A stretch of 64,000 nucleotides of DNA from Chitinophaga rhizophila (GCF_019492185.1 NZ_JAICCF010000003.1:1178001-1242000), one strand, 5' to 3'. Numbered from the stretch's first letter, positions 32,537 through 41,239 are shown. The notes: generated from the sequence alone by a model not told the origin. Numbers and translations are program-made.

Positions 32537-34429
32537 CTATTTTGTACCATGATTGTTGCTGATTAATTGCGCTTTTTTGACTAGTTGGATAAATTCAGCT
32601 CTATACCCCTCTTCATCACTTCCACGGGCACTTCCGGCTATCTTCAGTACCTGCTCATAAGTCGCTTTACCCTTGTGTTCGGAATTACGTAGTAGCAGTC
32701 CGAAGTCAGCAACAGCTGTGGCCATACGGAAATCTTCCGGCGCATCCTTGATATCCTGCTGCTTCCATAATAGTACCTGCGTTACCAGCTGGCTCTTACT
32801 GGATTCCGGTGTTTTATACCGCATTTTTACAGTAAGTACTTCCGGACTGTTGTCACCAACGGCTTTGTTCTGCTGGTACTTCAACGGGTCAACAGCCGGC
32901 GTTCGGCTTTTACTGCCCACAGGAATGATCTCATACAAGGCTGTCACAGTATGACCTGCGCCCATATCTCCTGCATCTTTCTTGTCGTCATTAAAATCTT
33001 CATCCGCCAGCATCCTGTTTTCATAACCTACCAGCCTGTACGACTGCACATGTTTAGGATTAAACTCTACCTGCAGCTTTACGTCTTTGGCAATGGTAAA
33101 CAATGTACTGCCAAATTCGGTGACGAAGGTGCGTCTGGCCTCTTCAAAATTGTCTATGTAAGCATAGTTCCCATTGCCTTTGTCGGCCAGTGTTTCCAGT
33201 TTGTTGTCCTTATAGTTGCCCATGCCGAAACCCAATACCGACAAGAAGATACCTTTCTCCCTTTCCTTTTCAATCAGGCGTTGCAGCTCTCCATCGCTGG
33301 ATGCGCCAACATTAAAATCTCCGTCGGTAGCGATGATGACTCTGTTATTGCCGTTCCTCATGATATGGGCAGCAGCGGTCTCATAGGCCAGTTTGATGCC
33401 TGCGCTGCCTGCAGTGGATCCGCCTGCTTCCAGTTTATCCAAAGCATCCAGGATAGTGGTCTTTTCATTACCAGGTGTAGATGGCAGTACGAGGCCCGCA
33501 GCGCCGGCATATACCACTATAGCTACCCTGTCAGCAGGTCTCAGCTGGTTAACCAGTACCTTAAAGGCCTGCTTTACCAATGGCAGCCTTTGCGGACCTT
33601 GCATAGAGCCGGAAACGTCAATAAGGAATACCAGGTTAGATGGGGGCAGATTTTCTTTAGCCACCTCTTTCCCCTTCAGCGCAATACGCACCAGCTGATG
33701 TTCATTATTCCAGGGGCATACTGCCATATCTGTATGTATTGCAACCGGGTCATTGCCTGTGGGATTTTTGTACTGATAGTCAAAATAGTTGATCATTTCC
33801 TCCACTCTCACTGCATCAATGGGCGGCATATCTCCATTATTCAGAAAACGGCGCACATTAGCATAAGAGGCTCTGTCTACATCTATAGAGAAAGTACTAA
33901 GTGGGTTAGTAGAAACAGTATGGAAAGTATTCTCATTGATTGGGCTGTAGTCTTCTGTATTATATTCTGCAGCATATCCTTGTAAAGATCTTGAGCCATA
34001 TAATGCCGGACTGGCCATTAATGCTTTACCCCGAATGCCTAACGATACTACAACCGTTTCCTGCAATGCATTATGGGAAGGTTTCAGCTTTATGTTGAGC
34101 GCAGATCCGGGTTTGAGCGCTTTCACCTGGAAGCTTTGCGTAATATATCCTATATACATCACCTGGATACTTGCAACATTGCTATCTAGTTCAAACATCG
34201 CCTTTCCGTTTTCATCAGAGACTGTACCCGCTATAACGACGCCTTTCTTACTACGCAGTTGTATGGTAACAGCAGGTAAAGGTTGATTATTGTCAGCATC
34301 AACGATGGTAGCCTTCACCTTACCAGCACTTCGTGATGATAGGGCAGATTGTGCAAATCCTTCAGTAGGTATACCCGTCTGGAAGTATATCATGAGGCCC
34401 AGGAGCAGGGTGGGAAGATGTTTGAGCAT
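32537..34429 (-). CDS. vWA/YfbK-type secreted protein with CarboxypepD-like domain
   Basis: The 630-residue protein has a signal peptide, MLKHLPTLLLGLMIYFQTGI, and a carboxypeptidase-regulatory-like beta domain at about 36-110 (KATIVDADNNQPLPAVTIQLRS). A YfbK-type N-terminal segment (TFSIDVDRASYANVRRFLNNG) follows, then a vWA domain with MIDAS DVSGS (FLIDVSGSMQG), GGSTAGSAG and IATDGDFNVG. The last part matches the DUF3520 region of the YfbK family. Such proteins are exported; the metal-dependent binding partner is unknown. It has no recognised operon partner. Confidence 0.9.
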   Translation of the reverse strand: MLKHLPTLLLGLMIYFQTGIPTEGFAQSALSSRSAGKVKATIVDADNNQPLPAVTIQLRSKKGVVIAGTVSDENGKAMFELDSNVASIQVMYIGYITQSFQVKALKPGSALNIKLKPSHNALQETVVVSLGIRGKALMASPALYGSRSLQGYAAEYNTEDYSPINENTFHTVSTNPLSTFSIDVDRASYANVRRFLNNGDMPPIDAVRVEEMINYFDYQYKNPTGNDPVAIHTDMAVCPWNNEHQLVRIALKGKEVAKENLPPSNLVFLIDVSGSMQGPQRLPLVKQAFKVLVNQLRPADRVAIVVYAGAAGLVLPSTPGNEKTTILDALDKLEAGGSTAGSAGIKLAYETAAAHIMRNGNNRVIIATDGDFNVGASSDGELQRLIEKEREKGIFLSVLGFGMGNYKDNKLETLADKGNGNYAYIDNFEEARRTFVTEFGSTLFTIAKDVKLQVEFNPKHVQSYRLVGYENRMLADEDFNDDKKDAGDMGAGHTVTALYEIIPVGSKSRTPAVDPLKYQQNKAVGDNSPEVLTVKMRYKTPESSKSQLVTQVLLWKQQDIKDAPEDFRMATAVADFGLLLRNSEHKGKATYEQVLKIAGSARGSDEEGYRAEFIQLVKKAQLISNNHGTK

Positions 34430-34542
34430 ATTGCAGTTATTTTAGTCCGCTATCATGATGCTGCCGATATGGGTGATTCCATAAATGCCTGGAAAAATTA
34501 TTTATCCGGAAATACGCCGGCGATGCTTACAAAGAAATTGCT

Positions 34543-34570
34543 GATTCCTGATTCCTAATTCCTAATTTTA
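34543..34570. repeat. ATTCCT-type tandem intergenic repeat upstream of anmK
   Basis: Three units of ATTCCT(G/A) run head to tail, GATTCCTGATTCCTAATTCC then TAATTTTA, just before the anmK start at 34575. Similar sequence occurs at 52111-52134, 52221-52252 and, weaker, 54132-54153. Confidence 0.75.
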
Positions 34571-34574
34571 CCCT

Positions 34575-35657
34575 ATGATTTATAATGTAATCGGCGTCAC
34601 ATCCGGCACGTCGCTGGCAGGACTGGATATAGCTTTCGCAGTATTGACAGAAGTACGTGGGAAATGGACATATGAAATAAAGGCGGCAGAACGCCTTGCT
34701 TATACCCCTGAGTGGGAAGAAAAACTCGGTAAGGCTGCTGAGATGCCTGCCCGTGATTATATGTTGCTGAATAGCGAGTATGGTCACTTCATAGGACAGG
34801 CTGTTAATCAGTTCATTACACAACATCAACTGGATCATAAAGTGCATTTTATAGCAAGTCATGGACATACCGCATTCCATGTGCCTGCACAGAAAATGAC
34901 GGCCCAGCTGGGAGATGGAGCTGCTATTGCTGCATTGACAGGCATCTCTGTAATCAGCGATCTTCGTGCGATGGATATTGCGCTGGGTGGAAAAGGTGGT
35001 CCTGTATTACCAGTTGCAGAGCAGCTGTTATTTCCTGATTACCATTACCGGGTGAACCTGGCAGAAAATGCTACCCTTGCTGCACAGTCAGAAGGTCAGC
35101 TGATTGCTTTTGATATCTGTCCATGCAATTATGTGCTGGATACACTGGCCGGTATGCTGGGACGTGCTTTTGATGATGAAGGTAAACTTGCTGCAGGCGG
35201 CGTAACTGATCAGCGTCTGCTGGATACATTGAACGGACTCGCTTTCTACAGTCAAAAATATCCCAGAACTTTAGCTGCGAAATTTGGTACTGGTACTATT
35301 CTGCCAATGATACAACAACACCAGTTGTCTACGCAAGGAAAATTGAATACTTATACGCATCATATTGCCGCTCAGGTGGCAGCAGCTGTACAGCAACTGC
35401 AAGCACCACAGGAAGGCGCTTCTAATAACTTGCTGCTGACAGGCGGTGGTACTAAAAACGCATACCTGGTACAGGCTATCCGCGAAGCAGTACAACCATT
35501 GAACATCAATGTTACTGTGCAGGAAGAGCCATTCCGTAATGCATTAATGGTTGCATTACTGGGCGCTTTGCGCTGGAGACAGGAATCTAATGCTTTCGCA
35601 TCTGTGACGGGTGCAGAGAAGGATAGTGTGGGTGGTGCTTTATGGGCGGTAGAATAA
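34575..35657 (+). CDS. anmK: Anhydro-N-acetylmuramic acid kinase homologue, divergent
   Basis: This 360-residue protein matches AnmK overall: SHGHTAFHVPAQKMTAQLGDGAAIAALTGI, VISDLRAMDIALGGKGGPVLPVAEQLL, IAFDICPCN with the likely catalytic Asp180, and LLTGGGTKNAYLVQA. AnmK phosphorylates the murein-recycling product anhydroMurNAc. Two family motifs are altered: the N-terminal ATP loop reads GVTSGTSLAGLD where GTSLDG is usual, and the NLGGIANIS segment is replaced by NLAENATLA. Reduced or changed activity is possible. It is convergent with ade. Confidence 0.82.
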   Translation: MIYNVIGVTSGTSLAGLDIAFAVLTEVRGKWTYEIKAAERLAYTPEWEEKLGKAAEMPARDYMLLNSEYGHFIGQAVNQFITQHQLDHKVHFIASHGHTAFHVPAQKMTAQLGDGAAIAALTGISVISDLRAMDIALGGKGGPVLPVAEQLLFPDYHYRVNLAENATLAAQSEGQLIAFDICPCNYVLDTLAGMLGRAFDDEGKLAAGGVTDQRLLDTLNGLAFYSQKYPRTLAAKFGTGTILPMIQQHQLSTQGKLNTYTHHIAAQVAAAVQQLQAPQEGASNNLLLTGGGTKNAYLVQAIREAVQPLNINVTVQEEPFRNALMVALLGALRWRQESNAFASVTGAEKDSVGGALWAVE

Positions 35658-35705
35658 AATGAATGCAGGCATAACAGCGCCTCTGCTGGTATGCCTGCAT
35701 TCATT
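35658..35705. terminator. Bidirectional terminator between anmK and ade
   Basis: AATGAATGCAGGCATA (35658-35673) and TATGCCTGCATTCATT (35690-35705) form a perfect 16-bp stem with a 16-base loop, between two convergent genes. The T-runs are weak. Confidence 0.8.
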
Positions 35706-35712
35706 CAGATTG

Positions 35713-37350
35713 TTATATCACAGCCGCTGTAAAGCTGAAACTGTCGCCATCAAACAGACCTTTGTCACTTAACTTCAGATGTGGGATCACCAGCAGTGCC
35801 ATAAAAGATAATGTCATGAACGGTGCATCCAGCTTACTTCCCAAAGCTTTTGCTGCTTTATCCAGCTCACTATATTGAGCAGCTACTTCATAGCCATCCA
35901 GATTACTCATTAATCCTGCAACTGGTAAAGGCAATATCTTTACCTCACCATCTACCGCCACACTTACGCCTCCTTTATGTGCAATGACTGCATTAACTGC
36001 CAGCGCAATACTTTCATCATCTGCACCAACTGCAATGATGTTATGACTGTCATGTGCAACGGAAGACGCGATAGCACCATGTTTGAAACCGAAGTTCCTG
36101 ATAAAGCCCAGTGCAGCAGGAGCAGGCGTGTATCTGTTAACTACAGCCAGCTTCAGTATGTCTTTTTCTGTAGAGGAAAACAGCTGATCATCTGTTACAG
36201 GTAGTGTTTCAATGAAGCTGTTAGTGATCAGCTGACCATCCAGTGCTTCAATCACTTTTACTTTAGTAGTCATGCCACTGGCAGTAATACGGAAATCGCT
36301 GGTAGATCGCTGTGCACATTCAAAGTTATTGATAACTGGCGCGATGACTGAAGGTATTAATGTTTCGCCATTCTGCGCGACCAGCTGTCCGTTGATATAG
36401 GTTGCTTTGATGTTAAATGTATCAGGATGATCAGCAACGATAAAGTCAGCAGTATCCCCAATGCGTAATAATCCAGCGGGTATTTTATAATGCAATACAG
36501 GGTTCACACATGCAGCACGTAATACTTTAAACAGGTCAATCTTCAGGGCGAGTGCTCTTCTGACCAGTGCATCGATGTGCCCTTCCACGAGATTGTCCGG
36601 ATGTTTATCATCACTGCAGAACATAATCTTTTCCGGATGATCGTGCAGCAATGGTATCAATGCATCAAAGTTACGTGCAGCGCTGCCTTCCCTGATAAGG
36701 ATATGCATACCATGCTGCAGCTTGTCAAGTGCTTCTTCAGCTGTGAAGCATTCATGGTCAGTGCTGATGCCGGCAGCAATGTACTTCCTTGCATCTTCTC
36801 CGCGCAGGCCTGGGGCATGTCCATCTACCGGTTTCCCGATACGTTTTGCGGCAGCTATTTTAGCCATTACGTCCGGTTGTTCCTGTAACACGCCGGGAAA
36901 GTTCATCACCTCTGTCAGATAAAGTATTTCCGGCTTTTGTAATAGTGCTTCTACATCTGCCACAGTAACCTCTGCGCCGGCAGTTTCAAAGATCGTTGCC
37001 GGTACGCAGGATGGGGCACCAAAGCAAAATTTAAAAGGAACAGTTTTGCCATTTTCAAGCATATATTCCACACCACTTACACCGAGTACATTTGCTATTT
37101 CATGCGGATCGGAAACAGTGGCAACAGTACCATGCACTACTGCTAATCTGGCAAACTGGGAAGGCGTCAGCATTGAGCTTTCCACATGCACATGCGCATC
37201 TACAAAGCCGGGTAGCAGATATTGCTCGTGTGTGATGGTATCTTCTGTAATATCTGTAATGATACCATTTTCAACAGTGACAGTAGCAGGATAAATCTTC
37301 TGTTGCAGTATATCTATCAGGTTACCGGATATCTGAAATGAGTTTGTCAT
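35713..37350 (-). CDS. ade: Adenine deaminase
   Basis: The 545-residue protein is a full-length Ade: QYLLPGFVDAHVHVESSMLTPSQFARLAVVHGTVATVSDPHEIANVLGVSG with metal-binding histidines, KPVDGHAPGLRG, GISTDHECFTAEEALDKL, FCSDDKHPDNL and the C-terminal FGFKHGAIASSVAHDSHNIIAVG. It converts adenine to hypoxanthine for purine salvage. It lies 12 bases downstream of a WYL-regulator gene on the same strand, so the two are likely co-transcribed. Confidence 0.97.
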   Translation of the reverse strand: MTNSFQISGNLIDILQQKIYPATVTVENGIITDITEDTITHEQYLLPGFVDAHVHVESSMLTPSQFARLAVVHGTVATVSDPHEIANVLGVSGVEYMLENGKTVPFKFCFGAPSCVPATIFETAGAEVTVADVEALLQKPEILYLTEVMNFPGVLQEQPDVMAKIAAAKRIGKPVDGHAPGLRGEDARKYIAAGISTDHECFTAEEALDKLQHGMHILIREGSAARNFDALIPLLHDHPEKIMFCSDDKHPDNLVEGHIDALVRRALALKIDLFKVLRAACVNPVLHYKIPAGLLRIGDTADFIVADHPDTFNIKATYINGQLVAQNGETLIPSVIAPVINNFECAQRSTSDFRITASGMTTKVKVIEALDGQLITNSFIETLPVTDDQLFSSTEKDILKLAVVNRYTPAPAALGFIRNFGFKHGAIASSVAHDSHNIIAVGADDESIALAVNAVIAHKGGVSVAVDGEVKILPLPVAGLMSNLDGYEVAAQYSELDKAAKALGSKLDAPFMTLSFMALLVIPHLKLSDKGLFDGDSFSFTAAVI

Positions 37351-37362
37351 CAGCGAATGATT

Positions 37363-38370
37363 TTAGGATGAATAATTCTGCAGCATAGATTTTGCTTCCG
37401 CTGCGATTTTCTCTGCCAGTACTGCTGGTTGCAACACTTTTACATTCGCACCATAACTCAGCAGGAGCATCTGTAGTTCGTGATTGATCACAACCCGCAA
37501 AGATATATGGCATTCTTGATCTGTATCTTTTTCAATCTGCTGTGAGGGATGTATCGGCTGCGATTTTATGTATTTGCCTTGCAGCGGAGTAAATGCCAGT
37601 ACTACTTTCTCAGGTTCACCCTGTGGCACAGTTACGCCGATGGCATGTTTGTAATAACTGGCATCATCAAAGTTCTTTTCATCAAACGTTTTGCTGGTTG
37701 GCCATATGTCTACAATCCTGTCCAGTGCAAATGTCAGCAGTGTACCACCTTTTGCTTTCTGGCTTTTACCAATCAGATAGAAGCGGTACTGGTATTCGCG
37801 CAGGTGGTAAGGCTCTACCCAATGTTCTTTTGGTTCATTTCTGTCAAAGCTCTGGTAGGCAATACGGATGACTTCTCTTCCTTTAATGGCATCAACGATG
37901 AAAGGAATATGAGCAGCGCCTTTGTATTGTGTGGCGCGTGCAAACTTTATCAGTCCTTTATGCTCCAGTACTTCCCTGTTTTTTTTCAGGCTGTTTGCTA
38001 TTTTCAGTATAGCATCTTCAAACTGCACAATAACAGGCAGACTACGGAATTGTTCCAGTATACCGATCGCGATTTCCAACCCCTGCAAATCCGCTTCATC
38101 GATCGGCAGACTGTTAATAGAATATGTTTCGTCTTCGTAGCGATAGGTGCCTGTACTACGGTCGTACAGGATAGGCGCCTTATAATTCAATTCGGGGTCA
38201 TGGCGCATGTCCTGGATATCTTTCTGAATGGTACGGGTAGAAATGGTGGCATCCATTTTCCCGGATACAAATTCAATAAGGTCCTCCAGGGTGGGTTTTC
38301 TCAAACGCTTGTTGCGTAAACGCTCGTCTATCCAGCGATAACGCGAAACAGCATCCTTGTTTTTAGGCAT
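37363..38370 (-). CDS. WYL-domain transcriptional regulator (YafY type)
   Basis: The 335-residue protein has an N-terminal winged helix-turn-helix (RYRWIDERLRNKRLRKPTLEDLIEFVSG and TISTRTIQKDIQDMRHD) and a WYL domain at about 150-220 (GREVIRIAYQSFDRNEPKEHWVEPYHLREYQYRFYLIGK), followed by the WCX C-terminal region. WYL domains bind nucleotide-like or cyclic ligands and act as stress or nucleotide sensors. It may control ade, which follows 12 bases downstream, or the divergent orphan gene at 38472. A degenerate inverted repeat (AATTCGC, GCAAATT, 38404-38420) lies between the two start codons. Confidence 0.9.
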   Translation of the reverse strand: MPKNKDAVSRYRWIDERLRNKRLRKPTLEDLIEFVSGKMDATISTRTIQKDIQDMRHDPELNYKAPILYDRSTGTYRYEDETYSINSLPIDEADLQGLEIAIGILEQFRSLPVIVQFEDAILKIANSLKKNREVLEHKGLIKFARATQYKGAAHIPFIVDAIKGREVIRIAYQSFDRNEPKEHWVEPYHLREYQYRFYLIGKSQKAKGGTLLTFALDRIVDIWPTSKTFDEKNFDDASYYKHAIGVTVPQGEPEKVVLAFTPLQGKYIKSQPIHPSQQIEKDTDQECHISLRVVINHELQMLLLSYGANVKVLQPAVLAEKIAAEAKSMLQNYSS

Positions 38371-38438
38371 GCATTCAATTATTTAGAGGATAAAAATAGT
38401 TAAAATTCGCTACGCAAATTCTCTGCGTTTTGCCTGGG

Positions 38439-38446
38439 TATCTTTG
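38439..38446 (+). promoter_or_regulatory. -7 box of the orphan gene at 38472
   Basis: TATCTTTG is an exact TAnnTTTG match 25 bases before the start codon. It is adjacent to a degenerate inverted repeat at 38404-38420 that could be a WYL-regulator operator. Confidence 0.5.
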
Positions 38447-38471
38447 TATTGTTATCAACAATGATTCAGTT

Positions 38472-39056
38472 ATGAAACAGATAAATACCGCTATAGTAAC
38501 CACCTCGCAGGCTATATCAGTTGGTCAGATCATTCTGGATGATACCAATTATTTAACATTCTGGGGGCACATCCAAAGAGATGATACCTGGCAACGTTGT
38601 GACTTTATAACGACGTATGAAGTGTTAAATACGATGTTGCGCTATGTGCAGGACAGGAGTGATGCTGTGCAGATGACAATCGTGCACAAGTTGGAGAATA
38701 TGGAGCAGATACCTGATATGATTGATCTGGAGATGGAGCTTGGAAAGGCGGTATTATTTGATAACATGTATTTCAGGTTAACCCTGCCGGCAAATCGTGA
38801 AAATGAACGCTGGGCTGAGTACACAGCAGGAGAATGCTACTATATTGAACAAGTTACCCCATTACCATCTGCCCGGGTACCGCAGTACGTCAGACAAATA
38901 GACCATTGTATGGAAATGCTTCATAAGAGCTATGAGCTGTACCTCGGGTATATTGAGCTGGAGTTTGATGAAGACGGTGCGCGTAAGAAAGCGGATCTGG
39001 CAGATGACCTGAAGTTTACACTGGCATATTATGCATGGAAAGAACGAACCTCATAA
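38472..39056 (+). CDS. Orphan protein divergent from the WYL regulator
   Basis: The 194-residue protein starts at ATG 38472 (MKQINTAIVTTSQAISVGQI), after a -7 box. I do not recognise the family. It is predicted soluble, with no signal peptide or membrane segment. The N-terminal third looks beta-rich (IILDDTNYLTFWGHI, DTWQRCDFITTYEVLNTML), the middle has an acidic helical stretch (ENMEQIPDMIDLEMELGK), and the C-terminus is a charged helix (EDGARKKADLADDLKFTLAYYAWKE). It is followed by an unusual run of ACCCC-type repeats. A role alongside the WYL regulator is possible from its position. Confidence 0.75.
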   Translation: MKQINTAIVTTSQAISVGQIILDDTNYLTFWGHIQRDDTWQRCDFITTYEVLNTMLRYVQDRSDAVQMTIVHKLENMEQIPDMIDLEMELGKAVLFDNMYFRLTLPANRENERWAEYTAGECYYIEQVTPLPSARVPQYVRQIDHCMEMLHKSYELYLGYIELEFDEDGARKKADLADDLKFTLAYYAWKERTS

Positions 39057-39061
39057 ACTCG

Positions 39062-39142
39062 TACCCCTGCTATCCTCATGAACCCCTAATTACCCCTGAA
39101 AAACCCTGATAACCCCGAAAAAGCGACCCGGTAACCCCTGAC
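39062..39142. repeat. Phased ACCCCTGA-type repeats
   Basis: Seven short C-rich units, variants of ACCCCTGA, begin near 39063, 39082, 39092, 39103, 39112, 39126 and 39134. Most are 9-11 bases apart. They lie between the orphan gene and the peroxiredoxin gene. Confidence 0.7.
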
Positions 39143-39288
39143 GGTGTTGTGTTGCGCTTTAAGTAAGCGTTATCCCTGATACCTTTTGCGTCCAGTTGTT
39201 TGTTTTAACTCCGCCCCGCCTGATTCACAGGTGGGGAATTTTTTTTTGAAAAATAGTTGTAAAGTCTATAATATTTGTAGGAAATTCC

Positions 39289-39296
39289 TATTTTTG
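39289..39296 (+). promoter_or_regulatory. -7 box of the 1-Cys peroxiredoxin gene
   Basis: TATTTTTG matches TAnnTTTG exactly, 22 bases before the start codon at 39319. The nearest TTG upstream is too close (11 bases) or too far (29 bases). Confidence 0.55.
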
Positions 39297-39318
39297 ATTA
39301 CTCTAAAAAATTGCACTT

Positions 39319-39954
39319 ATGGGTTTAAGATTAGGCGATATAGCTCCGAACTTTCAGGCGAAGACTTCACAGGGTGATATTGATTTTTATGAGTTCCTGG
39401 GTGATAGCTGGGGTGTTTTGTTCTCCCATCCTGCAGATTATACTCCAGTGTGTACTACCGAATTAGGTAAAACCGCACAACTGAAAGACGAATTTGCAAA
39501 ACGCAACGTAAAAGTACTAGCCCTCAGCGTAGATCCACTGGATAAACACCTGGGCTGGATCAATGATATTAACGAAACTCAGAATACCAATGTAGAGTTT
39601 CCGATTATTGCAGATGAAGACAGGAAAGTTTCCGATCTTTACGACATGATTCACCCGAATGCATCAGAAACCTTCACCGTAAGGTCCCTGTTTGTAATCG
39701 GACCAGACAAAAAAGTAAAGCTGACAATTACATATCCGGCTTCTACCGGTAGAAATTTCCATGAGATTCTCCGTGTAATTGACTCGCTGCAGCTGACTGC
39801 TAATTATAGTGTAGCAACTCCTGCAAACTGGGTTGATGGTGAAGATGTTATCGTGACTGCTGCGGTTAAAACCGAAGACATTCCCGGTCGTTTTCCTAAA
39901 GGCCATAAGATTATTAAGCCTTACTTAAGAACAACACCGCAGCCAAATAAATAA
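39319..39954 (+). CDS. 1-Cys peroxiredoxin (Prx6/AhpC type)
   Basis: This 211-residue protein has the peroxidatic motif HPADYTPVCTTELG, with Cys45 the only cysteine in the protein, so it is a true 1-Cys type that cannot form an internal disulfide. FPIIADEDRKVSDLYDMIHP, RSLFVIGPDKKVKLTITYPASTGRNFHEILRVIDSLQ and the C-terminal NWVDGEDVIVTAAVKTEDIPGRFP match the Prx6 subfamily. It removes peroxides using an external thiol donor. It is preceded by a run of C-rich repeats and a good promoter box and followed by a terminator. Confidence 0.93.
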   Translation: MGLRLGDIAPNFQAKTSQGDIDFYEFLGDSWGVLFSHPADYTPVCTTELGKTAQLKDEFAKRNVKVLALSVDPLDKHLGWINDINETQNTNVEFPIIADEDRKVSDLYDMIHPNASETFTVRSLFVIGPDKKVKLTITYPASTGRNFHEILRVIDSLQLTANYSVATPANWVDGEDVIVTAAVKTEDIPGRFPKGHKIIKPYLRTTPQPNK

Positions 39955-40068
39955 AGTAGCGGCTTGTTATAAGTGGGCATTCATAAAAATGTTCGTTTAA
40001 AACCTGCGCAGCAATGTGCCAGGTTTTTATTCATAAGAGTTTTTAATGGTTGGTTTTTGATTTTTACG

Positions 40069-40098
40069 AAACGGGGATTTCTCCCCGTTTTTTCTTTT
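40069..40098 (+). terminator. Terminator of the 1-Cys peroxiredoxin gene
   Basis: AAACGGGGA (40069-40077) and TCCCCGTTT (40082-40090) form a perfect 9-bp stem with a 4-base loop, followed by TTTCTTTTT. Confidence 0.9.
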
Positions 40099-40170
40099 TA
40101 TACCCTTTCCCCAGCTCAAACTTTCGTTTAAACAGGTATAATGTCTTATATCTAACCTGCACTAATTCAT

Positions 40171-40221
40171 CACTTCAAGGTCACCTCAATATCCCCGGGA
40201 TATTGAGGTGACCTTGAAGTG
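40171..40221. repeat. Perfect 51-base palindrome
   Basis: A 25-base arm starting CACTTCAAGGTCACC at 40171 is repeated perfectly as its reverse complement up to 40221 around a single central C. The centre is CCCCGGG. No T-run follows, and no gene is near on either side within 200 bases. Confidence 0.9.
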
Positions 40222-40450
40222 CCCTTTTGGTGCCAGGATGATGTAAAACACTAACAATAACCAGACAGACAACTGTCGTCGCAATCAGCTTAGCCGGATC
40301 ATGGATTATTTCCGGGGCAAGGGCGATGTAAAAGATTCATTATCAATGATGAAAAGTCGATGAAATGCAATGCTTTGCATGTAAATGATTTGCTGGACAC
40401 CCACGTTATTACTCGGCCAGCTTTATCAACCGAAACAATAGGGCATAAAA

Positions 40451-40476
40451 AAGGCGGTTTCTTTCAAAATCGCCTT
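40451..40476 (-). terminator. Terminator of the pseudouridine synthase operon
   Basis: On the minus strand AAGGCG and CGCCTT form a short stem, partly extended, followed by a run of T. It lies just past the stop of the RluA-family gene. Confidence 0.7.
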
Positions 40477-40495
40477 GCTAATCAATATCTTATGC

Positions 40496-41239
40496 TTACA
40501 ACACCAGCTCTGTACTTCTACCGGTATTTTTACGTAACTGCGTCACAACTGCCTGAATATCTTTAGGTAATGGCGCTTCAATCACATGTTCTTCCCCCTG
40601 CTGATCTTTAAAGTGCAGCTGCCATGCATGTAGGGCAAGTCTGCTCAACAGCGGACGTTCTTCCTCTACACGCTTACCTAGCTTGTAATTTTTCTTGATA
40701 GCAGAAAGGAAAACAGGTGTTGCTGTACCATACAGCTCATCCACTGCAATAGGGTGGCCTATATGTTTCATGTGTACACGGATCTGGTGCGTACGGCCTG
40801 TGTGAATCTGTATCTTCACCAGGCTATAAAGACCAAATGCCTCTTCCACTTCATATTCACTCAGGGCATTTTTACCTTTCCTGTTAGTTACCATTTTGCC
40901 TTTGATAGTCGGATGCTCCATAATTGGCTCATCCACAGTACCAGTAGCAGGGTGTAACTGTCCGTTTACCAACCCTTTATAGAATTTCTTCACATTACGG
41001 CCTTCAAACAGTTGTGAGTAATATTTGTGAGCCACTTCATTTTTGGCAAACAGAATAACACCACTGGTGTCTTTGTCCAGGCGGTGTACAGTGAATATTT
41101 CTCCGAAATGTTTTCTCAGCATTCCCTGGAGGGATTGTAGCTGATTGTCATGCCTGTCCGGAATGGTCAGGGTGCCCGCAGGTTTGTTGATAATAACAAA
41201 GTCTGCTGTTTCTTTTATGATAATATCGTTAATACGCAT
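40496..41239 (-). CDS. RluA-family pseudouridine synthase
   Basis: The 247-residue protein has no S4 domain and begins MRINDIIIKETADFVIINKPAGTLT. The catalytic motif VHRLDKDTSGVILFAK has the nucleophilic Asp55, and KIQIHTGRTHQIRVHMKHIGHPIAVDELYG is the conserved RluA C-terminal block. It isomerises uridine to pseudouridine in rRNA or tRNA; the exact position cannot be read from sequence. It lies 3 bases after the RluB-type gene in an operon with rlmN. Confidence 0.9.
   Translation of the reverse strand: MRINDIIIKETADFVIINKPAGTLTIPDRHDNQLQSLQGMLRKHFGEIFTVHRLDKDTSGVILFAKNEVAHKYYSQLFEGRNVKKFYKGLVNGQLHPATGTVDEPIMEHPTIKGKMVTNRKGKNALSEYEVEEAFGLYSLVKIQIHTGRTHQIRVHMKHIGHPIAVDELYGTATPVFLSAIKKNYKLGKRVEEERPLLSRLALHAWQLHFKDQQGEEHVIEAPLPKDIQAVVTQLRKNTGRSTELVL

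Larger units (their letters stand above)
39955..40495. other. Intergenic region with terminators and a 51-base palindrome
   Basis: About 540 bases with no convincing gene. It holds a terminator for the peroxiredoxin gene (40069-40095), a perfect 51-base palindrome (40171-40221) and the terminator of the convergent pseudouridine synthase operon (40451-40476). Confidence 0.65.

Noticed and set aside
33000..33985. Plus-strand 344-codon frame opposite the vWA/YfbK-type gene
   Set aside because: It lies antisense to a well-supported gene and its product has no domain character.
37549..38319. Plus-strand 256-codon frame opposite the WYL regulator
   Set aside because: It is antisense to a clear regulator gene and lacks a recognisable domain.
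40360..40566. Plus-strand 68-codon frame in the intergenic region and into the RluA-type gene
   Set aside because: It overlaps a terminator and a convergent gene and shows no domain.
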